Assembly (NCBI RefSeq): GCF_001552475.1
Contig: NZ_BCRG01000005.1
Coordinates: forward strand, 62,001 to 126,000
Direction: 5' to 3'
DNA length: 64,000 nt
From: Microbacterium oleivorans NBRC 103075
GTDB taxonomy: Bacteria > Actinomycetota > Actinomycetes > Actinomycetales > Microbacteriaceae
Shown: piece after piece, positions 56,938 to 64,000 of the stretch
Numbering within the stretch: the first letter of the stretch is position 1
Layout: every line of letters begins with the position of its first letter
Notes under the pieces: generated by a model
Told to the model about the DNA's origin: nothing
Seen by the model: only the letters and a program-made list of their open reading frames with translations
Database searches by the model: none
Translations under genes and position numbers: made by a program

Positions 56938-59130
56938 ATGCCTGCACCGTCCCGCACACTGCTCGGAATCCTCGTCGCCGCAGCCGCCGTCCTGGCCTGC
57001 CTGCCGCTCTCGGCCGGGACCCTGCCGGAGCCGTCACCGACCGTGTCGGTTGATCCGGCGGTCGCCGAACCGACGCCGACCCCGACCCCGACCCCGACAG
57101 CAGCCTCGCCGACTGCGGACCCCTCACCGACCCTCGCCCCGTCCGCGACGGCGGAGCCCACCCCGTCCGCGACGCTGGAGCCGACCCCGTCCGCGACGCC
57201 GGCGCCCAGCCCGGCCCCGACGCCCGTTCCCGAGGACGATCACGCGAACGACGGGCCGACCCTCCCGCTGACGCGCGAACTGCCGCCGGATTCCACGGTC
57301 CCGATCGCTCCGCTTCGCCTCGCCGTGCCGGCCTACGGGCCACAGCCGGTCTTCCGGCTTCCCTTCGCCCCCGGCATCCGGTGGGGGGCCAGCGGGTCCC
57401 ATTCCGACAGCGACGGCATCAACCGAGGGGCGATCGATTTCTCCCCGCTCGCGTCGCGGGACCGGTCGGTCCGCACGGTCGCCGCGGGAACGGTCTACCG
57501 GGTGCGCTGCAGCACGGGATGGTTCCTCGGAGTCGACCACGGCGGCGGGTGGATGTCGGAGTACTACCACCTGACGAATGCGAAGTCCGCTCTCGTGGGG
57601 ACCTGGGTGGAGGCGGGCACGACCATCGGGACGGCGGGCCAGACGCTGCCCTGCGGCGGCACACCGGGTGACAGCGCCCACGTGCACTTGTCCATCCTCA
57701 ATGCCGCACTCGACGTGCCGAGCGGCAAGCGCAAGTACGTCGCCGTCAGCGGCATCCAGTTCGACAACTACACGCTGCGCGATTCCTCCGGCGCCTATAA
57801 CGGCGTCTGGCGGAACCTCACCGGAGACGTCGTCCTGACGTCAAGGCGGGTGACGTGCTGCCTGACCGCGTCGTCGCGCGTCGGACCGACGGGAGGATCG
57901 ACGCTCCCCGACACGGACGGCAACGGGATCGACGACGACGCGGACGCGACGGCGTGGGACACCGACCTCAACAGCAACGGCCTGCCCGACCTCGTGTCCT
58001 TCGGGGGCAACGGCGTGTACACCGCGTTCAACAACGGCCGCACCTTCACGTCGCGGCAGCTCGCCCTGAGCACCTTCGGCACATCGAAGGGGTGGCAGCG
58101 GTCGACGCATCCGCGGATGGTCCTCGACGTGACCGGCGACGGCCGCCCCGACGTCGTCGGATTCGGCGCCGCAGGCGTCTCCGTCGCGCCGGGCACGGGC
58201 GGCAGCACCTTCGGCTCGGCCCGCGCATGGGTCTCCGACTTCGGCAGCGATCAAGGCTGGCGCGTCGGAGTCCATCAGCGCGTCGTCGTCGATGTCACGG
58301 GCGACGGGAAGCCGGACATCGTCGGCTTCGGCGGCGCCGGCGTCTCGGTGGCGCGCAACACCGGCTCGTCGTTCGCGAAGCCGCAGATCTGGTCACGCCA
58401 GATGGGCTCGAGTGACGCTGCCGGCGGGTGGGTCGCCTCGCGGCATCCGCGGTTCGTCGTCGACGTCACCGGCGACGGCTTGCCGGATCTCGTGGGGTTC
58501 GGCGCGAAGGGCGTCTACGTCGCCCGCAACACCGGGAGCGGCTTCGCCCCCATGACGCTCGCGCTCGCCGAATTCGGCACGGGGCAGGGATGGAGCGTGG
58601 TCAACCACCCGCGACGGGTGATGGACATCGACGGCGACGGCAAGCCTGACATCGTGGCGTTCAGCGCTCGCGGGATCCTGGTGGCGCGCGGGACGGGGTC
58701 CGGCTTCGCCAAGCCCATGCTCTGGTCGTCCTCGTTCGGGACGGATGCGGCCTCCGGCTCGTGGCGCGGCGCCGTCCACTCCCGGACATTCGCCGACGTG
58801 AACGGCGACGGTCGACTCGACGTCGTCGGGTTCGGCGGTACGCGCACCTACGTCGCCCTCAATCGCGGCACATCGTTCGGGCCGTCCACGGTGTGGACGA
58901 CGGACTTCGGCTCGCGTGAATGGACGCCGGGGTGGATGCCGCGGAGCGTCGTCGACGTCAACGGTGACGGCCGAGCGGACATCGTCGGCTTCGGCCGAGA
59001 CGGGGTCCACGTCGCACTGAGCACCGGATCGCGCTTCGGGGCGGCGACCTACTGGTCGGACGGCTTCGGGTGGGACCGGTCAGCGGGCAGCTGGCGAGTC
59101 TGGAATCATCCGCGGGCCGTGGCCTTCTGA
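56938..59130 (+). CDS. Secreted M23 peptidase (beta-lytic type) with C-terminal FG-GAP repeats
   Basis: 730 aa from ATG 56938; an ATG at 56908 would add ten non-signal-like residues. Residues 1-28 are a signal peptide. A Pro/Thr/Ser/Ala-rich linker follows (to about 110). The M23 domain (about 130-290) resembles beta-lytic endopeptidase: zinc ligands would be His in GASGSHSD, Asp in RGAIDFS, and His in SAHVHLSI, with DHGGGWMSEYYHLTN as in the family. The last 400 residues hold seven FG-GAP/VCBS-type repeats (such as DVTGDGRPDVVGFG, DVNGDGRADIVGFG), likely a calcium-binding beta-propeller. It probably cuts peptidoglycan cross-bridges or extracellular protein. A TAGGGT at 56882-56887 is the likely promoter. 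Confidence 0.87.
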   Translation: MPAPSRTLLGILVAAAAVLACLPLSAGTLPEPSPTVSVDPAVAEPTPTPTPTPTAASPTADPSPTLAPSATAEPTPSATLEPTPSATPAPSPAPTPVPEDDHANDGPTLPLTRELPPDSTVPIAPLRLAVPAYGPQPVFRLPFAPGIRWGASGSHSDSDGINRGAIDFSPLASRDRSVRTVAAGTVYRVRCSTGWFLGVDHGGGWMSEYYHLTNAKSALVGTWVEAGTTIGTAGQTLPCGGTPGDSAHVHLSILNAALDVPSGKRKYVAVSGIQFDNYTLRDSSGAYNGVWRNLTGDVVLTSRRVTCCLTASSRVGPTGGSTLPDTDGNGIDDDADATAWDTDLNSNGLPDLVSFGGNGVYTAFNNGRTFTSRQLALSTFGTSKGWQRSTHPRMVLDVTGDGRPDVVGFGAAGVSVAPGTGGSTFGSARAWVSDFGSDQGWRVGVHQRVVVDVTGDGKPDIVGFGGAGVSVARNTGSSFAKPQIWSRQMGSSDAAGGWVASRHPRFVVDVTGDGLPDLVGFGAKGVYVARNTGSGFAPMTLALAEFGTGQGWSVVNHPRRVMDIDGDGKPDIVAFSARGILVARGTGSGFAKPMLWSSSFGTDAASGSWRGAVHSRTFADVNGDGRLDVVGFGGTRTYVALNRGTSFGPSTVWTTDFGSREWTPGWMPRSVVDVNGDGRADIVGFGRDGVHVALSTGSRFGAATYWSDGFGWDRSAGSWRVWNHPRAVAF
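57070..57198 (+). repeat. In-frame tandem repeats encoding the Pro/Thr-rich linker
   Basis: A CCGACC hexamer run at 57070-57098 codes for alternating Pro-Thr. Three 24-bp units then begin with CCCCGTCCGCGACG at 57137, 57161 and 57185 and code for PSAT(A/L/P)-type blocks. Such repeats are prone to change length by slippage, which would vary the spacer between signal and catalytic domain. Confidence 0.8.
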
Positions 59131-59140
59131 CCCCGGCGCG

Positions 59141-59596
59141 TCAGCGCTCGACGGTGAGTTCCTGCAGGGCCGTGGCGTGGAGGAACGTGCGTGCGGGGGA
59201 CGTCGCAGAGACGGTGAAGCCGTCCGCCGCCGCTGAGTCGATCTGGATGGTGTGAGCTTCTTCGTCGCACGGGATCTCCTGCTGCTTCGCGGCGATCCCG
59301 TCGGTGACTCCGGTGAGGGAGACGGTGACGGCGGCCGTCACGCCGCCGAAGCAGCGGACGTCGACCCGGGAGAGTTCCGTCGGCTGCGCGAAGTCGATCC
59401 GTACCTCGGAGCCCGGTTCATCCGGACCGATCTGCATCCCCGCCACGCCGATCGACCCCGGACCGTCGGACTCGGCGGCCACCACCGAGTCGTACCACGT
59501 CTGCGCAGCATCGATGTCGACGCTCGGACTGCTCGCGCACCCCGTGAGCAGGAGCGCCATCGAGGCGACGGCGAGCGGGGCGTGGGGGCTCTTCAT
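59141..59596 (-). CDS. Putative secreted lipoprotein, function unknown
   Basis: 151 aa from ATG 59596. The signal peptide ends in a lipobox (LLTGC), so it should be lipid-anchored outside the membrane. The rest is acidic and has a beta-rich look with two cysteines (VRCFGG, EIPCDEE) that could form a disulfide. I do not recognise a family. The start is supported by TATCGT, six bases, ATG; a further ATG at 59602 lies inside that spacer. Its stop is 10 bp from the stop of the M23 gene. Confidence 0.75.
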   Translation of the reverse strand: MKSPHAPLAVASMALLLTGCASSPSVDIDAAQTWYDSVVAAESDGPGSIGVAGMQIGPDEPGSEVRIDFAQPTELSRVDVRCFGGVTAAVTVSLTGVTDGIAAKQQEIPCDEEAHTIQIDSAAADGFTVSATSPARTFLHATALQELTVER

Positions 59597-59608
59597 CCCC
59601 ACACGATA
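59597..59608 (-). promoter_or_regulatory. Leaderless promoter (-10 TATCGT) for the lipoprotein gene
   Basis: On the minus strand TATCGT, GTGGGG, ATG at 59596; it decides the start codon. Confidence 0.65.
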
Positions 59609-59636
59609 AGCGTGCCGGGTGACGCAGACGTGGGTG

Positions 59637-61418
59637 TCAGGAGATCGTGAGCAGTTGGTGACCCGCCGACACGGTCGTGCCCGCCTGCGCGTTGATCGCG
59701 CCGACGACGCCGTCCTTGTGCGCCTGGATCGGCTGCTCCATCTTCATCGCCTCGAGGACGACGACCAGGTCGCCCTTGACGACCTGCTGCCCCTCCGCCA
59801 CGGCGATCTTCACGACAGTGGCCTGCATGGGGGATGCGACGGCATCGCCGCTCGCTCCCGACACGGCAGTCGACGCGTGCGAGCGCCGCGAGGGCGGCAC
59901 CGCGACGGGCCGGCCGACGGCAGCGGGCGCAGCCGCGAGTCGGTCGGGAAGGCTGACCTCGAGGCGCTTGCCGCTGACCTCGACGACCACGGTGTGCCGG
60001 GCTTCGGCCTCCGCTGCGGGACCGGCCTCGCCGTCCCAGGCGGGGATGTCGTTGTCGAACTCGGTCTCGATCCAGCGCGTGAAGACACCGAAGGCGCCGC
60101 TCTCGGCGGTGAAGGCCGGATCGCGGACGACCTTGCGGTGGAACGGCAGCACCGTCGGCATCCCGGCCACCTCGAACTCGTCGAGAGCGCGGCGCGAGCG
60201 CTCGAGTGCCTCTTCGCGGGTGCGGCCTGTGACGATCAGCTTGCCGAGCAGCGAGTCGAACGCTCCCGACACGCTGTCGCCCGCGGTCACGCCGGAGTCG
60301 AGACGTACGCCCGGGCCGCCGAAGGTCTTGAAGACGTGGATGTCGCCGGGCGCGGGCAGGAAGCCGCGGCCCGGGTCCTCGCCGTTGATGCGGAATTCGA
60401 TCGAGTGTCCGACCGGCTCGGGGTCGCTGTATTCGAGCGTTCCGCCCTCAGCGATGCGGAACTGCTCGCGGACGAGGTCGATACCGGTCACCTCTTCGGA
60501 GACCGGGTGCTCCACCTGCAGGCGGGTGTTCACCTCGAGGAACGAGATCGTGCCGTCGGCGCCGATCAGGAACTCACACGTACCCGCGCCGACGTAGCCG
60601 ACCTCCTTGAGGATGGCCTTCGACGCCGAGTAGAGGATCTCGTTCTGCTCGGGGGAGAGGAACGGAGCGGGCGCCTCTTCGACGAGCTTCTGGTGACGGC
60701 GCTGCAGCGAGCAGTCGCGGGTCGAGACCACGACGACGTTGCCCTCGGCATCCGCCAGGCACTGCGTCTCGACGTGCCGGGGCTTGTCGAGGTACTTCTC
60801 GACGAAGCATTCGCCGCGACCGAACGCGGTGATGGCCTCGCGTGTGGCGGACTCGAACAGCTCCTCGATCTCGTCGAACTCGCGAGCGACCTTCAGACCG
60901 CGGCCGCCACCGCCGTACGCCGCCTTGATCGCGATGGGCATACCGAATTCGCGGGCGAAGGCGACAACCTCGTCCGCGCCGGCGACGGGGCCGGGCGTGC
61001 CGGGGGCGAGCGGCGCGCCCACCTTCTCGGCGACGTGCCGTGCAGTGACCTTGTCGCCGAGCGCCTCGATCGCTTCGGGTGCGGGCCCGATCCAGATGAG
61101 ACCGGCACCGATCACTGCGCGAGCGAAGTCGGCGTTCTCGGCGAGGAAGCCGTAACCGGGGTGCACGGCGTCGGCACCGGACCGGCGGGCGACCGAGAGG
61201 ATCTTCTCGATCGACAGGTACGTCTCGGCGCTCGTGGCGCCGCCCAGGGCGTACGCCTCGTCGGCGAGACGCGCGTGCATCGCGTCACGGTCCTGATCGG
61301 CGTAGACCGCCACCGAGGCCTTCCCCGAGTCGCGTGCGGCGCGGATGATGCGCACCGCGATCTCGCCACGATTGGCGATCAGCACTTTCGAGATTCCAGT
61401 GTTCACGCTCTCAGGCAT
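59637..61418 (-). CDS. accA3: Acyl-CoA carboxylase alpha chain: biotin carboxylase and BCCP (AccA3-like)
   Basis: 593 aa from ATG 61418. The N-terminal 450 residues are biotin carboxylase ([23 protein letters not shown] loop [30 protein letters not shown]). The C-terminus is a biotinyl domain with the lysine in [12 protein letters not shown]. In actinobacteria this shared alpha chain works with several AccD beta chains to carboxylate acetyl-, propionyl- or long acyl-CoA. TAGGCT lies 7 nt before ATG 61418, which is why I reject the ATG at 61436. No accD gene is in the window. Confidence 0.95.
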   Translation of the reverse strand: MPESVNTGISKVLIANRGEIAVRIIRAARDSGKASVAVYADQDRDAMHARLADEAYALGGATSAETYLSIEKILSVARRSGADAVHPGYGFLAENADFARAVIGAGLIWIGPAPEAIEALGDKVTARHVAEKVGAPLAPGTPGPVAGADEVVAFAREFGMPIAIKAAYGGGGRGLKVAREFDEIEELFESATREAITAFGRGECFVEKYLDKPRHVETQCLADAEGNVVVVSTRDCSLQRRHQKLVEEAPAPFLSPEQNEILYSASKAILKEVGYVGAGTCEFLIGADGTISFLEVNTRLQVEHPVSEEVTGIDLVREQFRIAEGGTLEYSDPEPVGHSIEFRINGEDPGRGFLPAPGDIHVFKTFGGPGVRLDSGVTAGDSVSGAFDSLLGKLIVTGRTREEALERSRRALDEFEVAGMPTVLPFHRKVVRDPAFTAESGAFGVFTRWIETEFDNDIPAWDGEAGPAAEAEARHTVVVEVSGKRLEVSLPDRLAAAPAAVGRPVAVPPSRRSHASTAVSGASGDAVASPMQATVVKIAVAEGQQVVKGDLVVVLEAMKMEQPIQAHKDGVVGAINAQAGTTVSAGHQLLTIS

Positions 61419-61431
61419 GGCTTCGAGCCTA
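61419..61431 (-). promoter_or_regulatory. Leaderless promoter (-10 TAGGCT) for accA3
   Basis: On the minus strand TAGGCT, seven bases, ATG at 61418. Confidence 0.65.
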
Positions 61432-61499
61432 CCCACGTGTCTGCCCGACTCTTTGGATCACTCGCACAAGATCACGCCGCATTCGTGTGGCGGAGTCCA

Positions 61500-62156
61500 C
61501 TAAGGCGTTGTCGTCCCCGGCATGTTCCACAGTGACGTCCACTCCACGCCGAGCTCTCGCACCAGCCGCCGGAGCGTCGACAGCGACATCCCCACCACCG
61601 TGGACGGGTCGCCCTCGACGCGCTCGATGAACGCGCCGCCGAGGCTGTCGACCGTGAATGCGCCGGCCACCAGGAGTGGTTCCCCGGTCGCCACGTACGC
61701 GTCGATCTCGGCATCCGTCACATCGGCGGCGAACGACACGGATGCCTCGGCCACCGCGTGCGCTTCGATCGGAGAGGCACCGGCGCGGACGAGGAAGACG
61801 CTGTGGCCGGAGTGGAGGATGCCGGTGCGCCCGCGCATCGACTGCCACCGGGCACGGGCCGCCTCGGGCGTATAGGGCTTGCCGAGGATCTCCCCGTCGA
61901 GCTCGAACATCGAGTCGCCACCGATCACGATGCCCTCGAAACCCTCTGCCGCGAGAGTGTCGGCGACGTCGGCGGCTTTCCGCCGCGCGAGAAGAAGGAC
62001 GTGTTCGTCGGGTGGGAGCGTGCGACCCTCGGCGGCTTCGGTCGCCGCGATGACCGCTTCCTCATCGACCTGCGGAGCCCGGGTGGTCGGTTCGATGCCG
62101 ACCTGGCGCAGCAGCATGAGGCGAGCGGGGGAGGTGGAGGCGAGGCACACGCGCAT
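61500..62156 (-). CDS. maf: Maf-like nucleotide pyrophosphatase
   Basis: 218 aa from ATG 62156. The N-terminus MRVCLASTSPARLMLLRQVG is the Maf signature (nucleotide site), followed by VDEEAV, ARRKAADVA, IGGDSMFELDGEILGKP. Maf proteins hydrolyse non-canonical nucleoside triphosphates and can block septation when overproduced. TACCGT, six bases, ATG gives a leaderless promoter. It sits beside accA3, as in other actinobacteria. Confidence 0.93.
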   Translation of the reverse strand: MRVCLASTSPARLMLLRQVGIEPTTRAPQVDEEAVIAATEAAEGRTLPPDEHVLLLARRKAADVADTLAAEGFEGIVIGGDSMFELDGEILGKPYTPEAARARWQSMRGRTGILHSGHSVFLVRAGASPIEAHAVAEASVSFAADVTDAEIDAYVATGEPLLVAGAFTVDSLGGAFIERVEGDPSTVVGMSLSTLRRLVRELGVEWTSLWNMPGTTTP

Positions 62157-62168
62157 ACGACCACGGTA
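62157..62168 (-). promoter_or_regulatory. Leaderless promoter (-10 TACCGT) for maf
   Basis: On the minus strand TACCGT, GGTCGT, ATG at 62156. Confidence 0.65.
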
Positions 62169-62225
62169 GCCGGGCGCCGGCGTCTCGATGGCGGTCCCCG
62201 AGGGCCGGTGTGACAGCATCGGAGA

Positions 62226-63506
62226 ATGCAACCCGGAGACCTCATCGACCTCGATATCACGGCCGTCGCACACGGCGGCGTCTTCGTCGCCCGCCACGAG
62301 AACCGGGTCGTCTTCGTCACCGACGCGATCCCCGGCGAACGCGTGCGCGTCGCCCTCACCGACACGAAGAAGGCCTCGTTCTGGCGGGGCGACACGGTGG
62401 AGGTGCTGGATGCCTCGCCGCACCGCCGCCCCCACGTGTGGGCACCGGCTGATGTCCGTGTGGCTCCGGCCGATCGACCCGGCGGCGCGGACTTCGGCCA
62501 TATCGCCCTGGATCACCAGCGCGAGCTGAAGGCAGACGTCCTCCGCGAGGCCCTCACACGTTTCGCCGGCTCCGACGCGCCCGTCACCATCGAGCCGCCG
62601 CTGTCGCAGGTGAAGGGTGACCGCGTTGTCGAGGAGTCGGCCGACGGGACGGGCTGGCGCACACGCGTCAGTCTCCACGTCGACGACGAGGGACGTATCG
62701 GACCCTTCGCCGCGCGCAGCCACCGCGTCATCCCCGTCGAGGAGCTGCCGCTGGCCACCCAGAGCATCAGCCGCGCCATGGCCCGGCGCCAGGGCGGCTC
62801 CGCGGGCCGACTCGACCTCGTGCAGCCCGCCGACGGGCGGGTCCGCGTCATCTCGCGGCCCGAGCACACCCGCACGCGCCGTCCGACACCCGTCGACCCC
62901 GCCGCGCGTGAGGTAGTCGTCGAGACCGTCGGTGACCGCGAGTTCCAGGTGGATGCCGGTGGCTTCTGGCAGGTGCACCGGTTGGCCGCGGGCACGCTCC
63001 ACGACGCGGTTGCCGAGGCGGTGACCGATGCTGTCGACCCCGAGGGCTGGCACCTCGACCTCTACGGCGGCGTCGGTCTCCTGGCGGCATCCGTCGCGGG
63101 GGTCGGCGGTCGCTCGACGCGGATCACCTCCGTCGAGTCCGACTCCCGTGCCACCGAGCACGCCGGTGAGAACCTCGCTGCGTGGATCGGCGCGCGCGCC
63201 GAAACCGCCCGCGTCGACCGCTGGCTCGCGAACCTCGTCGAGACCGCGACCCCCGCGCAGCGCACCCGGCTCGCGCGAGGCACGGTCGTCCTCGACCCGC
63301 CGCGCGCCGGAGCGGGGAAGGACGTCGTCGAGCGGCTCGTCGACCTCTCGCCCGAACGGATCGTCTACGTCGCGTGCGACCCGGTCGCCCTGGCGCGCGA
63401 TCTCGGCACCTTCGCCGCGCACGGCTACACGACGCCGTCGATCCGAGCCTTCGACCTGTTCCCGCACTCGCATCACGTCGAGGCGATCGCGGTCCTGACG
63501 CGCTGA
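62226..63506 (+). CDS. TrmA/RumA-family 23S rRNA or tRNA (uracil-5-)-methyltransferase
   Basis: 426 aa. An N-terminal TRAM domain (PGDLIDLDITAVAHGGVFVARH...ERVRVALTDTKK) precedes the SAM-dependent domain with GFWQVH, HLDLYGGVGLLAAS, LDPPRAGAGKDV and the catalytic Cys in VYVACDPVALARDL. The C-terminal HHVEAIAVL is conserved. It methylates C5 of a specific uridine; which RNA cannot be read from sequence. The cysteines for the RumA iron-sulfur cluster are not evident. CAGCAT, six bases, ATG is a possible leaderless promoter. Confidence 0.9.
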   Translation: MQPGDLIDLDITAVAHGGVFVARHENRVVFVTDAIPGERVRVALTDTKKASFWRGDTVEVLDASPHRRPHVWAPADVRVAPADRPGGADFGHIALDHQRELKADVLREALTRFAGSDAPVTIEPPLSQVKGDRVVEESADGTGWRTRVSLHVDDEGRIGPFAARSHRVIPVEELPLATQSISRAMARRQGGSAGRLDLVQPADGRVRVISRPEHTRTRRPTPVDPAAREVVVETVGDREFQVDAGGFWQVHRLAAGTLHDAVAEAVTDAVDPEGWHLDLYGGVGLLAASVAGVGGRSTRITSVESDSRATEHAGENLAAWIGARAETARVDRWLANLVETATPAQRTRLARGTVVLDPPRAGAGKDVVERLVDLSPERIVYVACDPVALARDLGTFAAHGYTTPSIRAFDLFPHSHHVEAIAVLTR

Positions 63507-63510
63507 CGGA

Positions 63511-63522
63511 TAGGGTGAGCGC
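63511..63522 (+). promoter_or_regulatory. Leaderless promoter (-10 TAGGGT) for the response regulator
   Basis: TAGGGT at 63511-63516, GAGCGC, ATG at 63523, just 4 bp after the methyltransferase stop. Confidence 0.65.
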
Positions 63523-64000
63523 ATGATCCGCGTCGCCTTGATAGACGACCATGAATCCGTGCGCCTCGGCCTCGAAGCCGCCTGCAGCCGCGCGGAGCAG
63601 ATGCGCGTCGTCTTCTCGGGGGAGAGCGTCGCCGCCTACCTCGACTGGCGGACCCTGACCAAGGAGAATCCCGCGGACGTCGTCGTCCTCGATCTGATGC
63701 TCGGAGACGGTGCGACCGTCACAGAGAACGTCACCCGGCTCGTGCACGACGGCTCGCCTGTCATCATCCACAGCGTGGCCGATCGCCCGGCCGCCGTCCG
63801 CGAAGCCCTCGTCGCCGGCGCGGCCGGCGTCGTGAGCAAGGCGTCGCGCATCGACGAGGTCATCTCCGCCGTCGGCACCGTGGCCAGGGGCGAGTCGCTC
63901 GACAACGTCGAGTGGGCGTCGGCCATCGACGGCGACCGGGCCTTCGCTGACGCGCAGCTGTCGTCGCGGGAACGCGACGTGCTGCGCCTGTACGCTGCCG
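63523..64000 (+). CDS. NarL/LuxR-type response regulator, 5' end only
   Basis: 159 codons are visible before the window ends. The receiver domain has Asp8/Asp9, the phosphoacceptor Asp57 in VVVLDLMLGDG, Ser84 at the Thr/Ser switch position and Lys106 in VVSKAS. The start of a LuxR-type HTH (LSSRERDVLRLYAA) is seen at the edge. The cognate kinase is probably beyond the window. Confidence 0.88.
   Translation, partial: MIRVALIDDHESVRLGLEAACSRAEQMRVVFSGESVAAYLDWRTLTKENPADVVVLDLMLGDGATVTENVTRLVHDGSPVIIHSVADRPAAVREALVAGAAGVVSKASRIDEVISAVGTVARGESLDNVEWASAIDGDRAFADAQLSSRERDVLRLYAA

Noticed and set aside
61500..63524. A single 674-codon minus-strand reading frame
   Set aside because: Only its last 218 codons (maf) are real. 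The rest is antisense to the TrmA/RumA-type methyltransferase, and a leaderless promoter marks the true maf start.

Overview
The window is a stretch of chromosome from a high-GC actinobacterium. Dense GC-rich coding, actinobacterial forms of the genes (RamB/PrpR-type regulator beside a GTP-dependent pckG, an AccA3-type biotin carboxylase/BCCP fusion, an LpdA-type flavoprotein, pmmB-deoD), an IdeR/DtxR-type iron box and many leaderless promoter signatures all fit Actinomycetota. The very frequent word GGATGCC/GGCATCC and the gene content suggest Micrococcales, most likely Microbacteriaceae (Microbacterium-like). That placement is an inference. No tRNA, rRNA, CRISPR array, prophage or insertion-sequence transposase was seen.

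Layout. 0-7.4 kb: end of a csbD-like gene, the iron-uptake operon efeUOB behind an iron box, and a RamB-like regulator divergent from pckG. 7.4-15.1 kb: an ABC exporter, a three-gene ABC-2 export system, an MDR oxidoreductase, an MFS symporter and a small membrane protein. 15.1-18.8 kb: the riboflavin operon ribD-ribE-ribBA-ribH under an FMN riboswitch. 18.8-23.2 kb: a SorC-type regulator divergent from glpD-glpK. 23.2-29.5 kb: a DNA glycosylase, a GNAT enzyme, a DUF559-type protein bracketed by three 75-bp inverted-repeat elements, an SseB-like protein, trpS, xthA and a YihY-type membrane protein. 29.5-33.1 kb: sdhCDAB. 33.3-42.8 kb: manC, then a nucleoside-uptake ABC system (BMP lipoprotein, double ATPase, two permeases) followed by cdd, deoA and add. 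42.9-43.8 kb: a second DUF559-type gene. 43.9-52.2 kb: a mannitol PTS operon that also holds the general PTS genes (orphan IIB, ptsH, ptsI, mtlA, mtlF, mtlD, hydrolase), with mtlR divergent. 52.2-56.8 kb: GNAT, pmmB, deoD and lpdA. 56.9-64 kb: a secreted M23 peptidase with FG-GAP repeats, a lipoprotein, accA3, maf, a TrmA/RumA-type methyltransferase and the start of a response regulator.

How the parts work together. The nucleoside block imports nucleosides, deaminates cytidine and adenosine and splits pyrimidine nucleosides. The separate deoD-pmmB pair splits purine nucleosides and should convert pentose-1-phosphate to pentose-5-phosphate. The order accA3/maf, lpdA, deoD, pmmB, add, deoA, cdd, sdh resembles the order I recall in Mycobacterium tuberculosis, which would make this an old actinobacterial backbone into which the mannitol/PTS block and several others were inserted.

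The least explained items are the 75-bp inverted-repeat family around the DUF559-type gene, a second DUF559-type gene followed by a 19-bp perfect hairpin, the orphan IIB protein at the head of the PTS operon, and a terminator-like hairpin inside the mannitol operon. I found no clear, wholly new multi-gene system.
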